A stretch of DNA of 64,000 bases from Romboutsia lituseburensis (GCF_024723825.1 NZ_JANQBQ010000001.1:3286001-3350000); one strand, 5' to 3'. Shown: positions 44,839-54,173, counted from the first letter of the stretch. Numbers and translations are program-made. The notes: generated from the letters alone by a model not told the origin.

Positions 44839-45585
44839 TATTATTTTTAGCATAACTAATAACTTGTCTTTTAATGTTTTGAAACTTTTTTCTGAAACTG
44901 GAATAATCTTTGAATTCACAATAACAGAACTTCGTGTTAGCTTATTTATTTTTTTTATATTTATTATAAAACTATCATGACATCTGAAAAATGTTGAAGG
45001 ACACAATTTTTTTTCTAACTGGTCAATTCTGTACTCTTTTTTTACGCATTTACTGGGAGTATAAATTAAACAGTGATCTCCACGAGATTCTATAAATAAA
45101 ATAGAATTAGTGGATATCCCAGATAAAACTACTAATGGTTTATCTATATCTTCGTAATTTTTAAATTGAAAAATATTATTTATAGATTTTCCAGTTGCTG
45201 ACTTTGGCTTTTTCAAATCGTTAAGACAGCTAGAAACTTCATCTTCAAAAGATTCATATTTTAAAGGCATTAAAATATATCTAAAATCTTTCAAACAAAA
45301 TCCATTCAACATAAAGTCCATTATCTCAGGTATAAAAATTATTTGTAAATTTTTATAAAGTAATTTGAATTTATTATTTATATCGTGAACAGATTGTTTA
45401 TTGTTTAAATTGATGCTTAAAAATAAGATATCCAAATTTTCAGGTGGAGCGCATACTAGATGATCAAAAGAACTATATTTAGATAATTTATACTTTAAAT
45501 GATTAGAAGATGAGAAATTCTTAAAAAAATCATTTAATATATTAGTTTGTTTTAAATCATTGCAACATATACTTACATTAATCAT
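44836..45585 (-). CDS. LytTR-type regulator with degenerate receiver domain
   Basis: 249 residues. The N-terminal about 115 residues have the shape of a response regulator receiver, but the phospho-acceptor position in LDILFLSINL is Ser57 instead of Asp, and the usual KP motif reads MPLKYE. The C-terminal about 95 residues are a LytTR DNA-binding domain (LFIESRGDHCLIYT, FFRCHDSFIINIKKI). It may act without phosphorylation or be controlled by protein contact. No kinase gene is adjacent. Its placement beside flagellar genes suggests a motility or surface role; this is inference. Confidence 0.8.
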   Translation of the reverse strand: MINVSICCNDLKQTNILNDFFKNFSSSNHLKYKLSKYSSFDHLVCAPPENLDILFLSINLNNKQSVHDINNKFKLLYKNLQIIFIPEIMDFMLNGFCLKDFRYILMPLKYESFEDEVSSCLNDLKKPKSATGKSINNIFQFKNYEDIDKPLVVLSGISTNSILFIESRGDHCLIYTPSKCVKKEYRIDQLEKKLCPSTFFRCHDSFIINIKKINKLTRSSVIVNSKIIPVSEKSFKTLKDKLLVMLKII

Positions 45586-45890
45586 AGGAATTCTCCTTAC
45601 AATAAAAAATTTAAATGTTAAAATAGTTAACTAAGTAACAATTCTTCAATAAATTAAAATATCCTTTCTAAAGAATATTCCATACTAAGAGTATTGATTC
45701 GATAAATATTTTATATTCATATTAAAAACAAAAATTCAAACAAAATGTAATTTCTAAATAGTACAAAAGACTAAAGAAATTAAAATAGTATACGTACAAT
45801 TTTAGTAATGAACTATAAAATCCTAAAAGTGAAATATAAATGCATTTATTTAAATATACGTGTATTTAGAAAGTGCGGGGAGAATGAGCG
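45586..45890. other. Divergent intergenic region
   Basis: 305 bases between the minus-strand LytTR gene and the plus-strand EAL gene. AT-rich, presumably holding both promoters; I could not pick out a convincing promoter, LytTR operator pair or riboswitch. Confidence 0.5.
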
Positions 45891-47222
45891 ATGCAAGAAG
45901 GTAAAATAAAATTAAATCAAAGAATCAACCCTTATAGTAGGTGGGATATGCCTGGTGTAGTTGAAAAGGTTAAAATGTACTTGAATAAACGAGATAAGTT
46001 TACTGGTCTAAATAATAGAAATTATTTCTTTTATTGTTTAGGTCAAAAACAAAATGGAACGTTTATAAAAATAAAATTTATGGGGATTAATTTTATAAAC
46101 TTAAATTCAGGTATAAAAACTGGGGATGAAATTATACAATATATATCAAAAACATTAAAAAATATAAGAATAGATTGTATAGCATCTAGGTTATCGGGAA
46201 CTAAGTTTGGGTTGTATACTGAAGAAACAGATATAAATTATATAAGGGAAATAATAGAAGAGATAATTATTATGACTAACAGAATCAGCAACAATAGTGA
46301 CAATATAAAGGTATCGGCAAGTATTGGAGCTGTTATTTATGATAATAATGATTTTAGTATAAAAGATGCATCTAATAAATTAGAAATAGCACTTTCTAAT
46401 TGTATTAGAAAAGGTAATAATAAATACGAAATATATAATGAAAAATATGAACCGCACATAAATATTGAAAGTATAGAAAAATCAATTGAAAGTGGAGAAA
46501 TAACATTATATTACCAACCAAAAGTAGATGTTAAAAGTAAGAAAATAAAAGGGGTAGAGGCTTTAATTAGATGGTTTAATGAGGAATATGGATACATAAC
46601 TCCTAATAAACTGATAGGATTTGCTGAGAATACAGGATATATAAGCTCTTTAGGTAGATGGATAATAAGAAAAGCATGTGAAGAAATAAAAGAACTTAAT
46701 GATACATTAGGTCAACAAATAGACTTGTCTGTAAACATATCACCTTACCAACTGGAAGATGAAAAGTTTTTAAAAGATATAAAAAATATAGTTGAAGAAA
46801 TTGGATTTGATCAGGAATTATTAAAGCTTGAAATTACTGAAAATGAAAATATGGAATCTATAGATAAAATTCATCAGATATTTAAAGAAATAAAAAGTAC
46901 AGGGATTAAAGTATCTATAGATGATTTTGGAAAAGGATATAATTCAATTGACTATATAAAAAACTATAATGTAGACGAAATTAAAATTGATAAATCACTT
47001 GTAGAATACTTGGAAAATAATCCGTTGTTTATAAAGAGCTTAATAAACATGATTCATACAACTAATGCATATGTGGTTGCAGAAGGTGTGGAGAAAAAAG
47101 TAGAATATGATTTTTTAGAAAGAATGGGATGTGACTTTATACAAGGTTATTATTGCTACAAACCCATGCCGTTTAACAGCCTATTAGAAATAATCAAAAA
47201 AGATGCAATACAATGTAAATAG
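45891..47222 (+). CDS. GGDEF(degenerate)-EAL c-di-GMP phosphodiesterase
   Basis: 443 residues. The GGDEF domain (about 30-185) has the opening KFTGLNNRNYF, but the active loop reads SGTKF at 102-106, so cyclase activity should be absent. The EAL domain (about 195-440) keeps its catalytic set: EALIRW (223-225), LEITEN, SIDDFGKGYNS, EIKIDKS and VAEGVE. It should hydrolyse c-di-GMP, favouring motility. No membrane segment or sensor domain. ATG 45891 follows GGGGAG. It precedes the flagellar operon by 94 bases. Confidence 0.9.
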   Translation: MQEGKIKLNQRINPYSRWDMPGVVEKVKMYLNKRDKFTGLNNRNYFFYCLGQKQNGTFIKIKFMGINFINLNSGIKTGDEIIQYISKTLKNIRIDCIASRLSGTKFGLYTEETDINYIREIIEEIIIMTNRISNNSDNIKVSASIGAVIYDNNDFSIKDASNKLEIALSNCIRKGNNKYEIYNEKYEPHINIESIEKSIESGEITLYYQPKVDVKSKKIKGVEALIRWFNEEYGYITPNKLIGFAENTGYISSLGRWIIRKACEEIKELNDTLGQQIDLSVNISPYQLEDEKFLKDIKNIVEEIGFDQELLKLEITENENMESIDKIHQIFKEIKSTGIKVSIDDFGKGYNSIDYIKNYNVDEIKIDKSLVEYLENNPLFIKSLINMIHTTNAYVVAEGVEKKVEYDFLERMGCDFIQGYYCYKPMPFNSLLEIIKKDAIQCK

Positions 47223-47243
47223 TAAAGAATAACGCAAAATAAC

Positions 47244-47270
47244 TTAAGTAAGAAAAAAAATAACCGTATG
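47244..47270 (+). promoter_or_regulatory. Weak sigma-D-like promoter before the flgM operon
   Basis: TTAA, 15-base spacer, ACCGTATG. The -10 resembles that of the transglycosylase promoter (CCGTAT) and the spacing is right, but the -35 deviates. A TATAAT at 47272 could be an overlapping sigma-A -10, though it lacks a good -35. Confidence 0.4.
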
Positions 47271-47316
47271 ATATAATAGAAGATAAAACAATATATCAAC
47301 ATTATAGAGGTTTAAT

Positions 47317-47739
47317 ATGAAAGTAGGAAATATAGGTCTTAACACAGGTCTAAATATAGAAAGTAAAGGAAACAAGAATAGATCAGATTTTAGTGAAAGT
47401 TTCAATCAAGCAAATAAAGCAAAAACAAAAGAAGAATTAGAATCATACATGAAAGAAATTAAGTCAATAGGAGAAAGATTAGTAGCAACTCAAAATTACA
47501 CAGATGTTATAAAGTATAAACAAGTAATTAAAGGATACTTAAAGTCTGTTGTAGATTATGTGTATAGCTTAAATCAAAATACTAGTTTCTGGGATGGAAA
47601 CTATTTTACAACTGTAAAAACAGTAAACGAAAAGTTAGATGAAATGACGAGAGAATTAATGTATGAACAAAAAGATAATATAGATATGGCATCTAAAATA
47701 GATGAAATTAACGGACTTTTATTAGATATATATATGTAA
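47317..47739 (+). CDS. YaaR/DUF327 family protein
   Basis: 140 residues with the YaaR pattern: VIKYKQVIKGYLKSVVDYVYSL, then a helix-rich end and the C-terminal EINGLLLDIYM. Function unknown; homologues lie in the same place in clostridial flagellar loci. It opens a run of eleven tightly spaced genes up to 54089. Confidence 0.8.
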   Translation: MKVGNIGLNTGLNIESKGNKNRSDFSESFNQANKAKTKEELESYMKEIKSIGERLVATQNYTDVIKYKQVIKGYLKSVVDYVYSLNQNTSFWDGNYFTTVKTVNEKLDEMTRELMYEQKDNIDMASKIDEINGLLLDIYM

Positions 47740-47750
47740 GGAGGCACATT

Positions 47751-48083
47751 ATGAACGACAATAATATAATAACAACTGAAAATGAAATATATGAAGCACA
47801 ATTTGAACAATTAGTTGAGGGAGAAAAAGTACCTTTAAGTGCTTTAAATGACATAATGGAAGCACAAATGGATATAGAGGTACTGATGGGAGAGACTAAG
47901 GAGAAAATAGGAAAAATAGTTAACTACAAAGTGGGAGACATAATTAAATTAGATAAACATTTAGAAGAAACCTTAGATATAAGTGTAAATGGGAAAGTGA
48001 TTGCTAGTGGGGAAAGTATAATAATTGACAACAGACTAGGAATTAGACTATCTAAAATTAAAAAAGAAGAGGATGGAATGTAA
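47751..48083 (+). CDS. FliN/SpoA-domain protein
   Basis: 110 residues. After a 45-residue leader comes an SpoA (surface presentation of antigens) domain: MDIEVLMGETKEKIGKIVNYKVGDIIKLDK, VNGKVIASGESIIIDNRLGIRL. This is the FliN/FliM C-ring module. It is a small FliN-like protein inside the late operon, perhaps a second C-ring component. RBS GGAGG. Confidence 0.85.
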   Translation: MNDNNIITTENEIYEAQFEQLVEGEKVPLSALNDIMEAQMDIEVLMGETKEKIGKIVNYKVGDIIKLDKHLEETLDISVNGKVIASGESIIIDNRLGIRLSKIKKEEDGM

Positions 48084-48109
48084 TACTCAAATTTTTAAGG
48101 AGGGATAAT

Positions 48110-48394
48110 ATGAATATAAATAAAGTTAATTTTGGAAATGTGAATAATGTATATAAAATAAATAAGCAAGATACTAAACAAGAAACTTTGCAACAATCTG
48201 CACAAAAAAATACAAAAGATATAGTAGAAATATCAGACTTAGGCAAATACTTAAACAAGGTAAATACTGGTAGAGAAGAGATAAACATGGATAAAGTTAA
48301 TGATATAAAAAGAAGAATAGAAAATGGAACATATAAAGTAGATTCAAAAGATTTAGCGAAAAAAATAATACAACATATGAAGGGAGAAATATAA
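48110..48394 (+). CDS. flgM: Anti-sigma-28 factor FlgM
   Basis: 94 residues: an unstructured, polar N-terminal half and a C-terminal sigma-binding region (DIVEISDLGKYLNKV, VNDIKRRIENGTYKVDSKDLAKKIIQHM). It holds sigma-D inactive until the hook is finished and FlgM is secreted. RBS GGAGGG; flgN starts at the base after its stop. Confidence 0.92.
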   Translation: MNINKVNFGNVNNVYKINKQDTKQETLQQSAQKNTKDIVEISDLGKYLNKVNTGREEINMDKVNDIKRRIENGTYKVDSKDLAKKIIQHMKGEI

Positions 48395-48808
48395 TTGAAC
48401 CCAGAATTAAAAGTAGTAATATTTGAGGAAAGAAAATTATTAAAAACTTTGTTAACTATGTTAGATGAGCAGTATGACTTAGTTATAAATAAAGAAGTCA
48501 TGAAACTGGATAAAATAGCGAGAGATTTAGATGAAATAGCAAAAAATCTAGCTAGAATAGAGATAAAGAGAAGAACTATAATGGGTAGCGATGCTAGCAT
48601 GCAAGAAACTATAAAAGCTTGTGATGATGAAAATATAAAACAAGCTTATGAAGAGATAAAAGACACCTTAAAAATGGTAGAAATACAAAAAGAAGCTAAT
48701 GCAACCCTTATAAAACAAAGGTTGTTTTTTACTAAGAAGATGATAGGTGCAATAAAGCCAAATAAAGGTGTAGGAACATATAATGCTTACGGACAAGTAG
48801 GTAAATAA
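48395..48808 (+). CDS. flgN: Flagellar chaperone FlgN
   Basis: 137-residue helical protein with the FlgN pattern (EERKLLKTLLTMLDEQYDLVINKEVMKLDKI; C-terminal half ALIKQRLFFTKKM-like). Chaperone for the hook-associated proteins FlgK and FlgL, which are encoded next. TTG start, coupled to the flgM stop. Confidence 0.85.
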   Translation: MNPELKVVIFEERKLLKTLLTMLDEQYDLVINKEVMKLDKIARDLDEIAKNLARIEIKRRTIMGSDASMQETIKACDDENIKQAYEEIKDTLKMVEIQKEANATLIKQRLFFTKKMIGAIKPNKGVGTYNAYGQVGK

Positions 48809-48825
48809 AATATTGGAGGGAAATT

Positions 48826-50196
48826 ATGGCGGGATTATTAGGAACACTACATTCAGCAGGTTCAGGAATGAGAGTAAGTCAATCTTCAATCCAAACTGCT
48901 TCTCATAATATAAATAACATGAATACTCCTGGGTATTCAAGACAAAGAGTAGAACAAAAAGCAAGTAGTGCATACAGCTATCCAGGATACAATAGTAGTT
49001 TAGGAGCTGGTCAGTTAGGAACTGGTGTTGAAGCTACAGATGTTATAAGAATGAGAAATACTTTTTATGATTTCCAATTTAGAAGTGAGTCTCATAATTA
49101 TGGTGAGATAGGTGTTAAATATGAGCATTATACAAATATGGAAAAAATATTTAATGAACCATCAGACACATCTATATCAGCATCAATTGCAAATTTCTTT
49201 AGTAGTTGGCAAGAACTTTCTAAAAACCCTACAGATGTAGCATCTAAAGATATAGTTGTTCAAAATAGTAAATACTTAGCTGATAAGATAAGTAATATAA
49301 AGGAAAAATTAGACACTTTATCATCTCAAGCAGATAAAAAACTTAACGATGATGTTAAAGAAATAAATGGTATGCTTGATCAATTAAAAGAATTAGATAA
49401 ACAAATAAAAATTGTTCAAGGGAGTGGGAAATCTCCTAATGACTTAATGGATGAGAGAGATAAAATACTTGATGATTTAAGTTTTAAAATGAATTTAGGT
49501 AATGATGATATAAAAGAAGCTTTTGAAGGTGGTCTATCAAAGGTTGAAATAACTGAAACTGGTGGAAAAAAACAATTAACTTTAACATATGGAGATCCAG
49601 CTAAAACTAAAGATATACCAGCTGATAAAATATCAGGAGAAATACAAGGTTCCTTAGAAATGATAGATAAGGTTAAAGAATATACAAATAGCTTAACTGA
49701 GCTAGTAAAAGGGGTAGCAAAAGGTGTTAATAATGTTCTAAATGGAAGAGATATAAATGACACGACAGCTTTATCTGATGATAAAAAATTCTTTATAGTG
49801 GATGATAAAAATAATCCATTAATAAAAGTTAATCAAGATTTAGTAGAGAATCCTAGGGATTTAAATATAACGACAGAAATAGCATCTGAGATGTACCATT
49901 TAAAAGATAAAAAAATAAAAATAGGTAATCCAGAAGAAGAATTAACCATGGATAAATTCTACAATAACATAGTACAAAAACTAGGTAATGAAACACAAGA
50001 AGTAATAAGGAATGAAAAAAATCAAGGTAAAATTCTTAAAGAAATAGATAACTTAAGACTTAATGTATCGGGAGTATCATTAGATGAAGAAATGGTGAGT
50101 TTAATACAATTCCAACATGCATATAATGCAAGTGCAAAAGTAATATCTACAATAGATTCTTTATTAGATGTAGTCATAAATGGTCTGAAAAGATAA
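48826..50196 (+). CDS. flgK: Hook-associated protein 1 FlgK
   Basis: 456 residues. The N-terminal rod/hook motif is LHSAGSGMRVSQSSIQTASHNINNMNTPGYSRQ-like (written here only in part: ASHNINNMNTPGYSRQ), and the C-terminal helix is EEMVSLIQFQHAYNASAKVI. It joins hook to filament with FlgL. RBS GGAGGG. Confidence 0.95.
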   Translation: MAGLLGTLHSAGSGMRVSQSSIQTASHNINNMNTPGYSRQRVEQKASSAYSYPGYNSSLGAGQLGTGVEATDVIRMRNTFYDFQFRSESHNYGEIGVKYEHYTNMEKIFNEPSDTSISASIANFFSSWQELSKNPTDVASKDIVVQNSKYLADKISNIKEKLDTLSSQADKKLNDDVKEINGMLDQLKELDKQIKIVQGSGKSPNDLMDERDKILDDLSFKMNLGNDDIKEAFEGGLSKVEITETGGKKQLTLTYGDPAKTKDIPADKISGEIQGSLEMIDKVKEYTNSLTELVKGVAKGVNNVLNGRDINDTTALSDDKKFFIVDDKNNPLIKVNQDLVENPRDLNITTEIASEMYHLKDKKIKIGNPEEELTMDKFYNNIVQKLGNETQEVIRNEKNQGKILKEIDNLRLNVSGVSLDEEMVSLIQFQHAYNASAKVISTIDSLLDVVINGLKR

Positions 50197-50209
50197 TTAG
50201 GAGGTAAGC

Positions 50210-51208
50210 ATGAGAATAACAAACGCTTCAATGACAAGAAATCATATGTATGATACACAACAAAATTTAACAAGAATGAATAAAATAAGTGAACAACTAG
50301 ATACTGGAAAAATAGTTAATAGGGTTTCTGATGATCCACATAAAGCTATAAGGATTATGAATTTAAATAATGAAATAAGATATACCGAAAAATATAGTTA
50401 TAATATAGATGAAGCTGTGGGTTGGATGGAAACAACAGATGGTTCTTTAGAAAAATTTGGAGATGCACTTAATGATATAAAAGAGGATATGCTAAAGGTT
50501 GGAAATGGTACATATTCTGATGAAGAGCTTAAAGCACTTCAAGCTGAAATGAACGAAAAAATAAAAGACCTTGGTAATGTACTTAATACAACTTATGGAG
50601 GCAAGTATATGTTTGGAGGAACTAATGTAGACGAACCACCAATAAATATTTTAGTAGATGATGAAACGAGAGTTGTAACATTACAATTAAATCCTAAATC
50701 TAATACAGATAACTTAAAAGCTGATATATCTGATGGAATAAATATAGATTATAACTTATCAGCTGGAGAAATTTTTACAAAAGAACATTTAGATACAATA
50801 AATAGTATATCTTCAACGATGAATGCTATGATAACTGGAGAAAAGGTGCAAGTTAAATCGGATGGAACTTTAGAAAAAAATGCGGATGGAACAGTTAAAA
50901 AGACAGCTGTAGACAAAGTGAAAGAAAGAGAAGAATTAAATTCAACTATAAAAGGTAAAGTTGATAAATTAGCTAACCATGCATTAGATGAAAGAACATC
51001 ACTTGGAGTTAGAGCTAATACAGCCGAAAAAGTAAGAGAATTAAATGATGAGAATATATTAAATATGAAGGGTGTATTATCATTGGATCAAGATGTTGAT
51101 CATGTTGACAAATTTATAGAGTTAAAATCGGCAGAATTAGTATATCAAGCATCAATACAAGTAGGCGCTAAATTAATTCAACCTACAATATTAGATTATA
51201 TGAGATAG
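50210..51208 (+). CDS. flgL: Hook-associated protein 3 FlgL
   Basis: 332 residues. Flagellin-like N-terminal helix (MRITNASMTRNHMYDTQQN), GKIVNRVSDDPHKAIRIM, GGKYMFGGTNVDEPP, and a C-terminal helix ending AELVYQASIQVGAKLIQPTI. Second hook-filament junction protein. RBS GGAGG, 13 bases after flgK. Confidence 0.95.
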   Translation: MRITNASMTRNHMYDTQQNLTRMNKISEQLDTGKIVNRVSDDPHKAIRIMNLNNEIRYTEKYSYNIDEAVGWMETTDGSLEKFGDALNDIKEDMLKVGNGTYSDEELKALQAEMNEKIKDLGNVLNTTYGGKYMFGGTNVDEPPINILVDDETRVVTLQLNPKSNTDNLKADISDGINIDYNLSAGEIFTKEHLDTINSISSTMNAMITGEKVQVKSDGTLEKNADGTVKKTAVDKVKEREELNSTIKGKVDKLANHALDERTSLGVRANTAEKVRELNDENILNMKGVLSLDQDVDHVDKFIELKSAELVYQASIQVGAKLIQPTILDYMR

Positions 51209-51221
51209 CCAGGAGGTAATT

Positions 51222-51593
51222 ATGAAAATAATATTTGAAAAAGGAATTCCTGGATTTGAAGAATATAAAGAATTTGAGTTAAACGATATAGAAGGAAATA
51301 AAAATTTAAAAATGATTACTTCGAAAGAAGACTCAAATATTGGATTTGTATCTATTTCACCATTTAAAGTAAAAGCAGACTATGAAATAGATTTAAACGA
51401 AGAAATAATAAGTGAATTGAATATAGAAGTACCAGAAGATGTTCTATTATTAAATATAATAACACTAGGAAAAACTTTAGAATCTAGTACAGTTAATTTA
51501 AAAGCTCCCATAATAATAAATATAAAAAATAATAAAGGTAAACAATTAATATTACAAGATGATAAATATAAAATAAAAGAACCTTTAAAATAG
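51222..51593 (+). CDS. fliW: Flagellar assembly factor FliW
   Basis: 123 residues ([51 protein letters not shown]), all FliW landmarks. FliW binds flagellin; when flagellin is exported, free FliW binds CsrA and relieves repression of flagellin translation. CsrA is the next gene, 10 bases away. Confidence 0.95.
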   Translation: MKIIFEKGIPGFEEYKEFELNDIEGNKNLKMITSKEDSNIGFVSISPFKVKADYEIDLNEEIISELNIEVPEDVLLLNIITLGKTLESSTVNLKAPIIINIKNNKGKQLILQDDKYKIKEPLK

Positions 51594-51603
51594 GAGTGAA
51601 AAT

Positions 51604-51816
51604 ATGTTAGTAATTACTAGAAAAAAAGGAGAATCTCTGTTAATTGGAGATGATATAGAAATAAAAATAGTAAAAATTGAAGATGGAAGTGTCAAAATCG
51701 CAATAGATGCTCCAAAAGAAAAAACTATTCTTAGAAAAGAAGTATATGAAAAAGTAAAAAATGAAAATTCAAATGCTATAACAAAAGCAGATGATGTTTT
51801 AAGGTTATTTAAGTAA
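51604..51816 (+). CDS. csrA: Carbon storage regulator CsrA
   Basis: 70 residues with the family start [22 protein letters not shown] and [22 protein letters not shown]-binding dimer that blocks flagellin mRNA translation. The fliC leader in this window has two candidate CsrA sites (54162-54173, 54181-54189). Confidence 0.96.
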   Translation: MLVITRKKGESLLIGDDIEIKIVKIEDGSVKIAIDAPKEKTILRKEVYEKVKNENSNAITKADDVLRLFK

Positions 51817-51834
51817 TGAAGTGAGGGAAAAGTT

Positions 51835-52218
51835 ATGTATACGGCAAATCCATACAATGCATATAAACAAAATTCGGTAAATATGGCATCAAAAGAACAA
51901 TTATTATTAATGTTATTAGATGGTGCTGTTAAATACACAAAAGTAGCTAGAATTGCAATAGTAGAAAAAAATATGGCTAGAGCGCATAAAGAGTTAGTTA
52001 GGGTTCAAGATATATTCTTAGAACTTATGATAACAATGGATAAAAGTTCAGGGAAGTATATGGAAGATATGTATAATGTCTATGAGTATATAAAAAATGA
52101 ACTATCTAAAGCTAATATTAAAAAAGATGTGAAAATAATAGATAACGTACTTCCTGTTATAGAAGAAGTCAGAGATATGTGGCATGAAGTAGATAAAAAA
52201 ATAAAAACTGGTAAATAG
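51835..52218 (+). CDS. fliS: Flagellin export chaperone FliS
   Basis: 127 residues. MYTANPYNAYKQNSVNMASKEQLLLMLLDGAVKYTK-type N-terminus (NPYNAYKQNSV, LLLMLLDGA) is diagnostic. It caps flagellin before export. Only one fliS is present here; the C. difficile locus has two. Confidence 0.95.
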   Translation: MYTANPYNAYKQNSVNMASKEQLLLMLLDGAVKYTKVARIAIVEKNMARAHKELVRVQDIFLELMITMDKSSGKYMEDMYNVYEYIKNELSKANIKKDVKIIDNVLPVIEEVRDMWHEVDKKIKTGK

Positions 52219-52229
52219 GAGGATAGGGC

Positions 52230-53750
52230 ATGTCAAGTGTAAGTGGAATAAGATTACCGGGATTATCAACTGGTATGGATACTGAAAAAATGGTAAAAGA
52301 AATGCTTAAAGGTGAGCAAAATAAAATAGATAAAGTAAAGCAAAAGGAACAAACTATAAAATGGCAACAAGAAATTTATAGAGAAGTTATAAAAGATACA
52401 AAGGGATTTAATGATAAATATTTTTCGCTATCATCTAAAAACTCTATATTAAATAGTGGTGCTTGGAATACATTATCTGTTAGTAGTTCTAATTCAAATG
52501 TAATAACAGCTACAGGAACTGCAGGAGCTAATAAAGTTGATTATGATTTTGAAGTGAAAAAACTAGCGGAGCCAGCAAAAGCAAGTTCTACTGTAGAAAT
52601 AAAATCGGCGAATACTAAGTTAGGTAGTATAGCTGGATTTAAAGGAGATACTTTTAAACTAGAAATAGGTACGGATAAAGATGGAAAACCTATATATTCA
52701 CAAAAAATCACTGTGACGGACGATGATACTATACAATCTCTTTCTAAAAAAATAAATGATGCTACTGAAGGTGAAATAAAAGCTTCTTATAGTGAAATGA
52801 CTAATAAGTTTACTATTGAAACGAAAGATACCGGAAGTATAAGTGGATTCAAAATAGTTAAGGAAGATGGTTCTGATTCAGATGCATTAGAATTCTTAAA
52901 ATTAGAAGGAAAAAATAAAGATGGAAATATAACTAATAATAACTTTGTTGGAGAACAGTCAGAAATAATAGTAAAAAATCAAAGTGGAAAAGAATTAAAA
53001 AAATTAAATGAAGATTCTAATTCATTTAATATAGATGGAATAAAATATGAAGTGAATTCAGTTGGAGAGGCTAAAATAACATCAAAACAAGATACTCAAC
53101 CAGTTGTAGAAAATATGAAAGCTTTTGTAGAAGACTATAACAAGCTTATGGACAAAATGTATGACCTTGTAACTCAAAAGATAAATAGAGATTATCCTCC
53201 ATTAACAGAAGCTCAGAAAGAAGATATGAGTGAAGAAGAAATAGAAAGATGGGAAAAAAAGGCTAAAGATGGCCTTCTTAGAAATGATTCTGAAATGAGA
53301 AAATTCATGGATGATATGCAAAAGTCTATATTTGGAGATAATATGAAAGTTTTAAATGAAATGGGAATTTCATCACATGAAGATTATAATAAAAGAGGTC
53401 AATTATCATTAGATGAAAAGAAGCTTACAAAAGCTTTAGAAAATAATGGTGAAGAGGTATACGAAATATTTGCTGGTAACAATAATAGTGTTATGGAAAA
53501 TATGAAAAGTACTATAAATAAATATGTTGGTGGTTCATCAGCGATATTTGCTAAAAAAGCAGGGCTGGAAAAAACTTCATCAGCTGCGCATAACTTTTAT
53601 TCAGAACAATTGAAAAGACAAGCAGATACTATAAAAATGCTTCAAAGAAAAATGTCAGACAAAGAAAATTCATTATACAAAAAATTTGGAGCATTAGAAT
53701 CTAGTATGAATAAATTAAACTCTCAAATGAGTTATTTTATGCAAATGTAG
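52230..53750 (+). CDS. fliD: Filament cap protein FliD
   Basis: 506 residues. N-terminus IRLPGLSTGMDTEKMVKEML and C-terminal coiled region (ESSMNKLNSQMSYFMQM) are typical of FliD/HAP2. Central domains (about 100-380) are variable and probably surface-exposed. Caps the filament and folds incoming flagellin. RBS GGAGG. Confidence 0.94.
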   Translation: MSSVSGIRLPGLSTGMDTEKMVKEMLKGEQNKIDKVKQKEQTIKWQQEIYREVIKDTKGFNDKYFSLSSKNSILNSGAWNTLSVSSSNSNVITATGTAGANKVDYDFEVKKLAEPAKASSTVEIKSANTKLGSIAGFKGDTFKLEIGTDKDGKPIYSQKITVTDDDTIQSLSKKINDATEGEIKASYSEMTNKFTIETKDTGSISGFKIVKEDGSDSDALEFLKLEGKNKDGNITNNNFVGEQSEIIVKNQSGKELKKLNEDSNSFNIDGIKYEVNSVGEAKITSKQDTQPVVENMKAFVEDYNKLMDKMYDLVTQKINRDYPPLTEAQKEDMSEEEIERWEKKAKDGLLRNDSEMRKFMDDMQKSIFGDNMKVLNEMGISSHEDYNKRGQLSLDEKKLTKALENNGEEVYEIFAGNNNSVMENMKSTINKYVGGSSAIFAKKAGLEKTSSAAHNFYSEQLKRQADTIKMLQRKMSDKENSLYKKFGALESSMNKLNSQMSYFMQM

Positions 53751-53771
53751 GTTTAGGTGTATAGTTACATA

Positions 53772-54089
53772 ATGGAAAATACAAAATTATATAAAGAAAT
53801 ATCACTTAAAATTATTAAATTGTTTGAAAATGATGAACTGGATAAAATAGAAAATTTATTAGATGAAAGACAGCGGATATTGAATTTGGAATTTAAGAAT
53901 GAAAAATTTAAAAAAATACTAGTTAACGAGGGAATCATTGAAATAGATAAAACTATTCATAATTTACTAAATGAAAGTATAGATGAGGTTAAGCGTGAGA
54001 TACAAGAATATAACGTGTCAAAACAAGCAAATAATTCATATATGAATTTTAATAAAGAAAAAATAAATATTTTTAATAAAAAAGTGTAA
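53772..54089 (+). CDS. FliT-like small helical protein
   Basis: 105 residues from the ATG at 53772, or 110 from a GTG at 53757; AGGTG at 53755 could serve the ATG with a long spacer. Wholly helical and charged. The position right after fliD is that of the FliD chaperone FliT, but similarity is too weak to be sure. Last gene before the fliC promoter. Confidence 0.65.
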   Translation: MENTKLYKEISLKIIKLFENDELDKIENLLDERQRILNLEFKNEKFKKILVNEGIIEIDKTIHNLLNESIDEVKREIQEYNVSKQANNSYMNFNKEKINIFNKKV

Positions 54090-54113
54090 AGCTTTTAAAA
54101 AACATGCCGAATT
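54087..54113 (+). promoter_or_regulatory. Sigma-D (sigma-28) promoter of fliC
   Basis: TAAA (54087-54090), exact 15-base spacer, GCCGAATT (54106-54113), an excellent match to the flagellar consensus. The -35 overlaps the stop codon of the FliT-like gene. The predicted leader is about 80 bases long. Confidence 0.85.
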
Positions 54114-54161
54114 ATAATAATGTAAGCAGTACTTGGCCAAGTATTTGTAAATATAAAAATA

Positions 54162-54173
54162 AGACAAGGATGT
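54162..54173 (+). promoter_or_regulatory. CsrA-binding site 1 in the fliC leader
   Basis: AGACAAGGATGT matches the CsrA consensus RUACARGGAUGU at 11 of 12 positions. The GGA sits in the loop of a small GACA/TGTC hairpin (54163-54174), the preferred presentation. Confidence 0.75.

Noticed and set aside
48058-48600. Minus-strand 180-residue frame across flgM/flgN
   Set aside because: Shadow of two well-supported plus-strand genes; composition typical of reverse complement AT-rich coding sequence.
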